Part shown: positions 1-5,268 of the stretch, piece after piece
Position numbering within the stretch: position 1 is the first letter of the stretch
How the letters are laid out: every line of letters begins with the position of its first letter
NCBI GenBank assembly: GCA_934167135.1
Contig: CAKPKI010000107.1
Coordinates: 1 to 5,411, forward strand
Length of the DNA: 5,411 nucleotides
Direction of reading: 5' to 3'
Origin: an uncultured Clostridia bacterium
GTDB taxonomy: Bacteria; Bacillota; Clostridia; TANB77; CAG-508
The notes under the pieces: model-generated
Seen by the model: only the letters and a program-made list of their open reading frames with translations
Database searches by the model: none
Told to the model about the DNA's origin: nothing
Translations under genes and position numbers: made by a program

Positions 1-940
1 TTTAAATACAGTTCAAGCATTGTCAAAATTAAAAAATCTTCATTTTGATAAAAATGTTATGTGGGCAGTACCATTGATGTTTAACGAATCAGCAAAATAT
101 AAAGGTAGAGGAGAGTCAATTTTCGATGGAAAATATGATTCTTTTGATAGTTTAGATGAAATAATTTCTCAATGGGTAGAAGCGGTTAGAGCAGGTAGAG
201 CAATAAAATATATTCCTGAAAGTATGATTCCAAAAGACCCAGAAGATGGAACATTGGCCATCTATGAAAGTAATCCATTTGATAATAAGTTTATAAAAGC
301 AGATGCAGCTATGAATGAAAATAATCAAGATAAAATCGACATAGAGCAAGCTGAAATTCCAACAGAGAATTATTTACAATCTTATATCACATTTTTAGAT
401 TTATGTTTACAAGGGATAGTTAGTCCAAGTACGCTTGGAATTGATAATAAGAAACTCGATAATGCTGAAGCACAAAGGGAAAAAGAAAAGACCACTTTAT
501 ATACTAGAGGTTTAATCATAGATACATTAACTGATTTTATACCAAAAGTTATAAATATGGTTTTGAAGTCAAAAGCTCAAATAGATAAAAAGCCTATTCC
601 AGCGGATATTGATGTATCATTGAAATTTGGAGAATATGCAAATCCATCTTTTGAGGCACAAGTTGAAACAGTTGCAAAAGGAAAACAAGGTGGAATAATG
701 TCAATTGAAGCAAGTGTTGAGGAATTATACAAAGATGACAAAGACGAAGAGTGGAAAACACTAGAAGTTGCAAGGTTAAAGGCGGAACAGGGAATTATTG
801 ATATTGAAGAGCCAGCTGTGAACTATGATTTAGAAATGAACGATAATGATACCGACACAAATGTCGATACCAAAGTAGAAAATCAAGAAAGTGGTCAAAA
901 AGAAGATAAAAAAGACCAGGAGAAAGTTGTAAATGAATAA
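1..940 (+). CDS. Phage portal protein, C-terminal part (5' end outside window)
   Basis: The open frame runs in from the left edge (first full codon at 2). A TTG at 20 is only an internal Leu codon with no ribosome binding site, so the gene is 5'-truncated; 312 residues are visible. Portal proteins form the dodecameric ring at one capsid vertex through which DNA is packaged and released, and which nucleates procapsid assembly. Counting from the Leu at 20, recognisable portal features are the SIFDG..YDSFDSLDEI segment (residues 33-49), an RAGRAIKYIPE strand (58-68), and the helical NAEAQREKEKTTLYTR segment (148-163), typical of portals from Bacillota siphophages. The last 35 or so residues are rich in Asp, Asn, Lys and Glu and look disordered. 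The stop overlaps the next gene by 8 bases, suggesting translational coupling. The call rests on remembered family patterns and on the neighbours. Confidence 0.88.
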   Translation, partial: LNTVQALSKLKNLHFDKNVMWAVPLMFNESAKYKGRGESIFDGKYDSFDSLDEIISQWVEAVRAGRAIKYIPESMIPKDPEDGTLAIYESNPFDNKFIKADAAMNENNQDKIDIEQAEIPTENYLQSYITFLDLCLQGIVSPSTLGIDNKKLDNAEAQREKEKTTLYTRGLIIDTLTDFIPKVINMVLKSKAQIDKKPIPADIDVSLKFGEYANPSFEAQVETVAKGKQGGIMSIEASVEELYKDDKDEEWKTLEVARLKAEQGIIDIEEPAVNYDLEMNDNDTDTNVDTKVENQESGQKEDKKDQEKVVNE

Positions 941-2123
941 TGAATATGATATTAAACAAGCATTTCAAAGAATAGAAAACACCTTAATTGAATCAATGAA
1001 AAGAAACCTTACAAGGCACTTAGAAGAGGAAAAAATGGAAGATATGAATTGGAGTGCTTGGCAAACAGAACAATTAAAATCACTTGAAAAATTTAAAAAA
1101 GATAATAAGGAATTATTTAAAAATGATTTTTCTACTATAAATGAAGACATTGAAGAACTAATAAAGAAAAGTTATGAAAATGGAAAATTAAAACAAGAAA
1201 ATGTAATATTAGAAGCAATAAAGCAAGGAAATTTTAGTAGTAGCAATAAAAAAATAAACAAAATGTGGCATATTTACAAGACCAGTAAAAATAAAAGAAT
1301 AAAAAAGAAACAATTGACCAGAATATATGATTTAGTGAATCAAACGGAAGGAAGCTTTTTTAAAATAAACGAAAGAAAATTAAAAGCACTAATAAATGAA
1401 ACAACAGATAATTTTAAAAAAGCAGAAATGTCAATATTGAGGTACACTAATGATCAATATAGAAAAACAATATACCAAGCACAGGTATATGCAAATACAG
1501 GGTCAGGGACTGTTCAACAGGCAGTTGATATGGCTACAAAAGATTTTCTAGCAAAAGGAATAAATAATATTGAATATGCAAATGGTGCAATGGTAAATAT
1601 TTCATCTTATGCTGAAATGGCAATAAGAACAGCAAATAAAAGGGCATACTTACAAGGCGAAGGAACAAAAAGAAATGAATGGGGAGTACATACAGTTCTA
1701 GTTCCTAATCGTGGAGGAGGATGTCCTTATTGTATTAAGTTTCAAGGAAAAGTTTTTATTGATGATGTATGGAGTGGCGGAACAGAAGCGGAAAGCAAAG
1801 AAACTGGATATCCTTTGTTAAGTGCAGCAGTTAAGGAAAAGTTATTTCATCCAAATTGTAAGGATACGACAGTAACTTATTTTCCAGGTATTAATACCAG
1901 GCCAACACTACCTACAGAGGAACAACTGGAAATTAAAAGACAAAATTACATAAAAGAACAAAAACTAAACTATATAGAAAGAAATATTGATAAATATTCC
2001 AGACTTGAACTTGGAAGTACAGATAAAGAAAATATTGAAAAATATCACAATAAAAGAATAGCTTGGCAAAATTACAAAGAAAGATTTAAAAGCAATAGTC
2101 AAGCACAATTTTATGATGAGTGA
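933..2123 (+). CDS. Phage minor capsid protein (Phage_min_cap2 / MuF-like head morphogenesis protein)
   Basis: This is a 396-residue protein that starts with ATG inside the end of the portal gene; AGGAG at 918-922 sits 10 bases upstream. The first 160 residues or so are highly charged and helical. The core, about residues 165-320, carries the family pattern: an ISSYAEMAIRTANKRAYLQGEG helix (223-244), then GGGCPYCIKFQGKVF (261-275) and FHPNCK (305-310). Cys264, Cys267, His306 and Cys309 form a CxxC...HxxC set that could bind a metal; that is inference. The last 75 residues are charged and helical, with no recognisable toxin or enzyme domain, unlike some MuF proteins that carry C-terminal effectors. 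Proteins of this group are found inside or on the head near the portal and are needed for head morphogenesis. Its place directly after the portal gene is the usual one. Confidence 0.87.
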   Translation: MNNEYDIKQAFQRIENTLIESMKRNLTRHLEEEKMEDMNWSAWQTEQLKSLEKFKKDNKELFKNDFSTINEDIEELIKKSYENGKLKQENVILEAIKQGNFSSSNKKINKMWHIYKTSKNKRIKKKQLTRIYDLVNQTEGSFFKINERKLKALINETTDNFKKAEMSILRYTNDQYRKTIYQAQVYANTGSGTVQQAVDMATKDFLAKGINNIEYANGAMVNISSYAEMAIRTANKRAYLQGEGTKRNEWGVHTVLVPNRGGGCPYCIKFQGKVFIDDVWSGGTEAESKETGYPLLSAAVKEKLFHPNCKDTTVTYFPGINTRPTLPTEEQLEIKRQNYIKEQKLNYIERNIDKYSRLELGSTDKENIEKYHNKRIAWQNYKERFKSNSQAQFYDE

Positions 2124-2124
2124 A

Positions 2125-2130
2125 AGGAGG
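2125..2130 (+). promoter_or_regulatory. Shine-Dalgarno that sets the start of the DUF4406 gene
   Basis: AGGAGG lies 7 bases before the ATG at 2138 and just after the TGA stop of the minor capsid gene (2121-2123). A GTG at 2120 would start in the same frame, but this ribosome binding site lies inside that longer frame, so ATG 2138 is the better start. Confidence 0.85.
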
Positions 2131-2137
2131 GAAAAGT

Positions 2138-2428
2138 ATGAAATTAATGATAAGTCAACCTATGCGAGGAAAAACAAATGAACAAATAAGAGCAGAAAGA
2201 GCTGAACTAATATTGAAGTTGGAAGCAGAAGGACATGAAGTGGTAGATACGGTATTTGAAAATGCACCAGCAGATGAAGATGTAGCAATATATATGCTGT
2301 CTCAGTCAATAAGATATATAGGAAAGGTAGATGGAGTTATATTTATGCCAGGCTGGCAACAGGCTAGAGGCTGTCGAATAGAATTTCAAGTTGCTCAAGA
2401 ATATGGAAAATTTATAAAAATATTATAG
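2138..2428 (+). CDS. DUF4406 protein, nucleoside 2-deoxyribosyltransferase-like fold
   Basis: This 96-residue protein matches the DUF4406 pattern over its whole length. It begins MKLMISQPMRGK (residues 1-12), a beta strand followed by a phosphate-loop-like turn. It then has a helix rich in Glu and Arg (15-31), a VDGVIFMPGW strand (64-73) and the signature ARGCRIEFQVAQEYGK (76-91). DUF4406 is related to the nucleoside 2-deoxyribosyltransferase superfamily. Glu82 in the CRIEF helix occupies the place where those enzymes have their catalytic Glu, and Asp65 is also well placed; this alignment is by eye. Substrate and role are not known. Small genes of this family are common in phages, but usually I would expect them among replication or nucleotide-metabolism genes; here the gene sits inside the head module. 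The start is chosen by the AGGAGG at 2125. The length is normal for the family and no damage is seen. Confidence 0.85.
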   Translation: MKLMISQPMRGKTNEQIRAERAELILKLEAEGHEVVDTVFENAPADEDVAIYMLSQSIRYIGKVDGVIFMPGWQQARGCRIEFQVAQEYGKFIKIL

Positions 2429-2432
2429 GAGG
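2426..2432 (+). promoter_or_regulatory. TAGGAGG: stop codon fused with Shine-Dalgarno
   Basis: The TAG stop of the DUF4406 gene (2426-2428) provides the first bases of the AGGAGG (2427-2432) that serves the next ATG at 2441, with 8 bases between. Ribosomes ending the first gene would stand on the ribosome binding site of the second. Confidence 0.8.
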
Positions 2433-2440
2433 TAAATAAA

Positions 2441-2755
2441 ATGGCTAAAAACAAAAAAGAATTAAAAGAAGAGGATGTAAATGAAGCAGTAGAAAAAAAT
2501 GAAGAAATAACAACTACAGAAGAAATAGTAGAAGAAAAAACATCTGAAGATGAAGGTGTTTCAAAAGAGAAAGTTGTAACAGTAATAGAAATGTTTAGAG
2601 ATAAATACGATGCAAATATTGTGTATAATCCCAAAGATGTATTTATCAAAGATGAAAAAATAGAAGGAAATAAACCTGTAAAAGCAGGAAAAGGAAAATA
2701 TAAAGTATCAAAAGAAAGATACGAAGAATTACAAAGAAGTTTATATACAGATTAA
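2441..2755 (+). CDS. Small acidic phage protein of unknown function
   Basis: I do not recognise this 104-residue protein with certainty. It starts at ATG 2441 behind a strong AGGAGG. Residues 1-43 are almost entirely charged and mostly Glu, with Lys, Asp and Thr, and are probably disordered. Residues 44-104 look like a small beta-rich folded domain (VVTVIEMFRDKYDANIVYNP, then VKAGKGKYKVSKERYEELQR). The ending, in which a short strand is followed by a 'vs.eRyeel....y' helix, recalls small proteins often encoded in phage head modules just before the scaffold or capsid genes, whose role is also unclear. A head-associated or assembly role is inferred only from position. No signal peptide, membrane segment or cysteine is present. 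A terminator-like hairpin follows the stop by 2 bases, so this may be the last gene of the portal transcript. Confidence 0.75.
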   Translation: MAKNKKELKEEDVNEAVEKNEEITTTEEIVEEKTSEDEGVSKEKVVTVIEMFRDKYDANIVYNPKDVFIKDEKIEGNKPVKAGKGKYKVSKERYEELQRSLYTD

Positions 2756-2757
2756 TT

Positions 2758-2779
2758 AAGAGCTGAAAGGCTCTTTTTT
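2758..2779 (+). terminator. Intrinsic terminator or attenuator in the middle of the head module
   Basis: AAGAGC (2758-2763) pairs with GCTCTT (2770-2775). The inner bases T2764 and G2769 can add a wobble pair closing a GAAA tetraloop (2765-2768), giving a 7-pair stem. It runs directly into a run of six T (2774-2779). It lies immediately after the stop codon ending at 2755. The stem has only three G-C pairs, so termination may be partial and allow read-through into the scaffold and capsid genes. Confidence 0.7.
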
Positions 2780-2850
2780 ATATGCTCCAAACACTGATGA
2801 GAATAAAAGCATGTGTAATTTATTAATAGTCATTCAAGACTTAAAAAAGT

Positions 2851-2856
2851 AGGAGG
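2851..2856 (+). promoter_or_regulatory. Shine-Dalgarno of the scaffold gene
   Basis: A perfect AGGAGG lies 7 bases before ATG 2864. It stands at the end of a gene-free stretch of about 108 bases (2756-2863), so this gene, unlike its neighbours, must be initiated independently. No convincing promoter could be picked out in the gap by eye. Confidence 0.8.
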
Positions 2857-2863
2857 TAGTGAA

Positions 2864-3478
2864 ATGGAAGGAAATGAAGCAAATAACAATGCAAATTCTA
2901 ATCCAAATGCCCAAAACACTACAGGGCAAAACAACAATACAAATCAAGCATCTAATGCTATTGATTATAACAAAATTCAAGAAATGATTGATGCAAGAAA
3001 TGTAAAAACAGAAGATAGCATATTAAAAAGTTATTTTCATAAGCAAGGTTTGAGTGCTGAAGAAATGGAAAGTGCAATAAGTGCATTTAAAACGGAAAAA
3101 GCAAATCAAACTAATGCTCAAAACAAGGAATTGTCTGAAGTTCAAGCATCTTTACAAAAAATACAACTAGAAAAACAAAGACTAGAAATAGAAAAGAAAG
3201 CTTATGACTATGTCGATGATTTAAATGTTGATATTAAGACAATGCCATATTTATTGAAAATGGCAGATTTAAATAATTGTATGGGTAAAGATGGAAAGAT
3301 TCAAGAAGACACATTAAAAGCAGCACTACAAAAGGTCGTTGTTGATATTCCAGGACTAAAAAAACAAGTACAAGGAGTCGTTGGGATAACAGTTGGTGCT
3401 GACACTAATAATGGTACAAATTCAAATAATGGAGTATTTGATTTTGGATTTACTGGTGTAAGACCTAGAAAAAAATAG
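2864..3478 (+). CDS. Capsid scaffolding protein
   Basis: The protein has 204 residues. Scaffolding proteins fill the procapsid interior, guide coat polymerisation and then leave or are degraded. Residues 5-32 are a low-complexity stretch dominated by Asn. Residues 33-75 (IDYNKIQEMIDARN, then ILKSYFHKQGLSAEEMESAI) match a segment common in scaffold proteins of Bacillota siphophages (DUF4355-like). Residues 74-115 form a charged helix likely to make a coiled coil (QASLQKIQLEKQRLEIEKKA). A helical region with AYDYVDDLNVDIKTMPYLLK follows (113-132). A second Asn/Gly-rich linker (181-190) leads to the FDFGFTGVRPRKK tail (192-204). A basic C-terminal end is the coat-binding part in several known scaffolds, so I infer that role here. 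Position directly before the major capsid gene supports the call. There is no protease domain. Confidence 0.85.
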   Translation: MEGNEANNNANSNPNAQNTTGQNNNTNQASNAIDYNKIQEMIDARNVKTEDSILKSYFHKQGLSAEEMESAISAFKTEKANQTNAQNKELSEVQASLQKIQLEKQRLEIEKKAYDYVDDLNVDIKTMPYLLKMADLNNCMGKDGKIQEDTLKAALQKVVVDIPGLKKQVQGVVGITVGADTNNGTNSNNGVFDFGFTGVRPRKK

Positions 3479-3482
3479 GAGG
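3476..3482 (+). promoter_or_regulatory. TAGGAGG: scaffold stop fused with capsid Shine-Dalgarno
   Basis: The TAG stop of the scaffold gene (3476-3478) overlaps the AGGAGG (3477-3482) of the major capsid gene, whose ATG follows 8 bases later at 3491. The same arrangement occurs at 2426. It suggests coupled translation of scaffold and coat protein. Confidence 0.8.
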
Positions 3483-3490
3483 TAATTATT

Positions 3491-4528
3491 ATGGCATTTG
3501 AAAAAACAGGATTAAATTATGCTAAAGAATATTCACAAGCTTTAGCTCAAGCATATCCATACACTTTATTTTTTGGTGCATTATGGAGTGCAGTAAAACC
3601 AGATGTTAAATTTTTAAGAAACGATACAGTAATTCTACCATCATTATCTGTTAAAGGTAGAAAAAATGGAGATAGGGATTCAATAGGTACTTTTGGAAGA
3701 AACTTCAATAATGATGAAGAACCAAAGAAACTAAAAACTCATAGAACATGGGATACACTTATCCATCCAAGAGATATTGATGAAACAAACCATGTTGCAA
3801 CAATACAAAATATAACTAAAACTATGAATGAAGAGGAAAAATTTCCTGAAATGGATGCTGAAATGATCACAGCATTATATAAATTAAAAAATGAAATAGA
3901 AACTATTACTGAAGGCGATGTTCTTACATTAGCAAATGTATTAACAAAGTTTGATGCAATGATGGACAAAATGGATGAAAAAAGAGTTCCTGCAGCAGGA
4001 AGATTACTATATGCTGATACATATACAAAAACATTAATAGATACAGCAAAAGAAGCTGCTAGAAATCTATCAGCACAAGATACAACTGTTGCTAGATCAT
4101 TAGACAGAATAGGAGAAGTTGAAGTAATTGGTGTTCCAACTACTGCAATGAAATCTGCATATAACTTTACAGATGATGGATTTGAAGTTGCTACAGATAA
4201 ATATGAGTTAACTGCTGATACAGAAGTAGTAAGTGGAAAAACATACTACACAAAATCAGGAACTTCATATACAGCTGTTGAAAGCCCTGCAAAATCAGGA
4301 TTAAATACTTATTATGAGAAAGTACAAGAAGCTGCAAAAGATGTAAAAATGATATTAGTTCATCCATCTGCAGTTATACCAGTAATTGCTTATGACTTTG
4401 CACAATTAGGTGCTCCAAGTTCATTATCACAAGGTAAATGGACATATTTTGAAGAGTCATTTGAAGATGTATTCATCTTTAATAAAAAACACGATGCTAT
4501 TCAATTCTATATTGAAAAACAAAGCTAA
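3491..4528 (+). CDS. Major capsid protein (probable HK97 fold) with an inserted module
   Basis: This 345-residue protein is the likely shell subunit. It begins MAFEKTGLNYAKEYSQALAQ; residues 21-35 (AYPYTLFFGALWSAV) and 41-51 (FLRNDTVILPS) match a familiar class of Bacillota siphophage coat proteins. A KLKTHRTWDTLIHPRDIDETN segment (80-100) and a long helical part (120-190) follow. RIGEVEVIGVPTTAMKSAYNFTDDGF (206-231) and DVKMILVHPSAVIPVIAYDF (284-303) are the paired strands of the C-terminal region. There is no long N-terminal delta domain, which fits a phage that uses a separate scaffold. Between these two C-terminal parts, residues about 237-278 are an extra module (listed separately). The HK97 fold is inferred from family knowledge and gene order. 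Translation is probably coupled to the scaffold gene, giving the high expression a coat protein needs. Confidence 0.9.
   Translation: MAFEKTGLNYAKEYSQALAQAYPYTLFFGALWSAVKPDVKFLRNDTVILPSLSVKGRKNGDRDSIGTFGRNFNNDEEPKKLKTHRTWDTLIHPRDIDETNHVATIQNITKTMNEEEKFPEMDAEMITALYKLKNEIETITEGDVLTLANVLTKFDAMMDKMDEKRVPAAGRLLYADTYTKTLIDTAKEAARNLSAQDTTVARSLDRIGEVEVIGVPTTAMKSAYNFTDDGFEVATDKYELTADTEVVSGKTYYTKSGTSYTAVESPAKSGLNTYYEKVQEAAKDVKMILVHPSAVIPVIAYDFAQLGAPSSLSQGKWTYFEESFEDVFIFNKKHDAIQFYIEKQS
4199..4324 (+). other. Inserted surface-type module within the major capsid protein
   Basis: Residues about 237-278 of the coat protein follow the pattern Y.LTADTEVVSGKTYYTKSG..YTAV.SP....L..YYEKV. It is rich in Thr, Ser, Tyr and Gly and stands out from the surrounding coat sequence. 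I recall similar 'T.DT.V..GKTYY...G..Y..V..P......YYE' modules in other gut-phage structural proteins. It interrupts the C-terminal region between NFTDDGF and DVKMILVHP, where shorter relatives would pass directly. I infer a small beta-rich domain displayed on the outside of the shell. Boundaries are approximate. Confidence 0.6.
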
Positions 4529-4530
4529 TC

Positions 4531-4534
4531 GGAG
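4531..4534 (+). promoter_or_regulatory. Shine-Dalgarno that decides the connector gene start
   Basis: GGAG lies 9 bases before ATG 4544. A TTG at 4535 touches this site and cannot be the start. A second ATG at 4550 is 15 bases away, too far for good initiation, although MYVD is a common N-terminus in relatives. Confidence 0.65.
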
Positions 4535-4543
4535 TTGATATAT

Positions 4544-4927
4544 ATGAATATGTATGTAGATAAAAAATATTATCAAGATACATATAAAGGTGATGTAATT
4601 CCTGAAGATAAATTTGAAGAAAAAATAAAAGAAGCAAGTATGCATATAGATACTTTAACTTATAATCGAATTGTTAGAAAAAAGTTTGATAATTTAACTG
4701 AATTTCAACAAAGCATTATAAGAGAAGTAGTATGCAAACTTGCTGATTTTGAATATGAAAATGCAGATATACTAAAAACACCACTTTCAAGCTATGCAAT
4801 AAATGGGGTATCAATGAGCTTCGGCAAAAGTTGGAATGTTCAAATACAAAATGGGGTTGCTATACCAAAGGACTATTATTGTTTATTGGCTCAAACAGGA
4901 TTAACTTGTAGAAATGTGAGGTATTAA
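4544..4927 (+). CDS. Head-tail connector protein (gp15/gp6-like adaptor)
   Basis: This 127-residue protein follows the major capsid gene by 15 bases. Such adaptors form a ring below the portal after packaging and link it to the head-closure protein. The sequence is mainly helical: YVDKKYYQDTYKG (4-16), EDKFEEKIKEASMHIDTLTYNRI (21-43), then FQQSIIREVVCKLADFEYEN (54-73). The ending, with YAINGVSMSFGKSWNV (84-99) and IPKDYYCLLAQTGLTCRNVRY (107-127), matches a pattern seen in many head-tail connectors of Bacillota phages, where an 'L..TGL..R' helix closes the protein. The start at 4544 is chosen from the spacing to GGAG; 4550 is a possible alternative that would remove two residues. Assignment by remembered family pattern and position; it could also be labelled simply a DNA-packaging protein. 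Confidence 0.78.
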   Translation: MNMYVDKKYYQDTYKGDVIPEDKFEEKIKEASMHIDTLTYNRIVRKKFDNLTEFQQSIIREVVCKLADFEYENADILKTPLSSYAINGVSMSFGKSWNVQIQNGVAIPKDYYCLLAQTGLTCRNVRY

Positions 4928-4928
4928 G

Positions 4929-5267
4929 ATGAATTATCCTAGTTTAGTTAGAGAAAAAGATTGCAAAACTGACATACACCTTGTTTTATATAGTGAAGGA
5001 GTATCAGAAGAGGGCAGTCCTATAATTGCATTAGAAGGAGACTTTAAATGTAATTATCAAGATAAAGCAAAAAGAGTATTAACTACTGAGAAAGTAATTA
5101 TACAAATAAATGCTGTAGCTTTATTTTCCAAAGATATTGCTCCTGATTTAGCTGTAATATCTGGCGGAAAAGCTACGATATTTGGCGAAACTAGAGAAAT
5201 ATATCAAGGTACTAAAGCAAGGAATCCTGATGGTTCTGTAAACTATGTTAAATTGGAGATTATGTAA
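4929..5267 (+). CDS. Head-closure / minor capsid protein (possibly Minor_capsid_1 family)
   Basis: This 112-residue protein starts one base after the stop of the connector gene; GAGG (4918-4921) lies 7 bases before the ATG. The sequence is beta-rich: DIHLVLYSEGVSEEGSPI (15-32), an FKCNYQDKAKRVLTTEK segment (39-55), VIIQINAVALFSKDIAPD (56-73), then ISGGKATIFGETREIYQGTKARNPDGSVNY (77-106). The pattern of 'CNYQD.AKRVLT.EK' plus a closing 'KARNPDGSVNY..LE' is familiar from short phage proteins encoded two genes after the major capsid gene. These are annotated either as head-closure (stopper) proteins or as minor capsid proteins. Known stoppers seal the portal channel after packaging and provide the docking surface for the tail. 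I infer that role from position; the exact family name is uncertain. Confidence 0.7.
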   Translation: MNYPSLVREKDCKTDIHLVLYSEGVSEEGSPIIALEGDFKCNYQDKAKRVLTTEKVIIQINAVALFSKDIAPDLAVISGGKATIFGETREIYQGTKARNPDGSVNYVKLEIM

Positions 5268-5268
5268 T

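Noticed and set aside
20..22. TTG at 20 as the start of the portal gene
   Set aside because: The frame stays open to the left edge, there is no ribosome binding site, and the portal family is much longer than the visible part.
853..866. Small hairpin CGACA-CAAA-TGTCG within the end of the portal gene
   Set aside because: It is five pairs only, inside coding sequence and without a T-run; most likely a product of the repeated Asp/Thr codons.
2120..2137. GTG 2120 as the start of the DUF4406 protein
   Set aside because: The ribosome binding site lies within the added codons, and the family begins at the MKLMISQPMRG sequence.
2395..2649. Open frames on the minus strand (here and at 152-349, 965-1150, 3739-3969 and 4457-4645)
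   Set aside because: They lie opposite well-supported plus-strand genes, encode Ser/Phe/Ile-rich sequence typical of antisense reading, and show no family pattern.
2789..2816. CTGATGA in the gap (2794-2800) resembling the hammerhead ribozyme core
   Set aside because: No GAAA follows at a proper place and no flanking stems of useful length can be drawn, so it is a chance match.
2782..2816. Possible pseudoknot: ATGCT/AGCAT (2782-2786, 2808-2812) with ACAC/GTGT (2791-2794, 2813-2816)
   Set aside because: The stems are only 5 and 4 pairs, and the short connecting loop could not span the stacked helix; in AT-rich DNA such short matches are expected.
2795..2824. Candidate promoter TGATGA with a TTTATT-like -10 about 18 bases downstream
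   Set aside because: Both boxes are poor matches to consensus and similar AT-rich strings occur throughout the window.
2783..2827. Tiny 14-codon open frame in the gap, starting at ATG 2783
   Set aside because: It has no ribosome binding site and no recognisable peptide.
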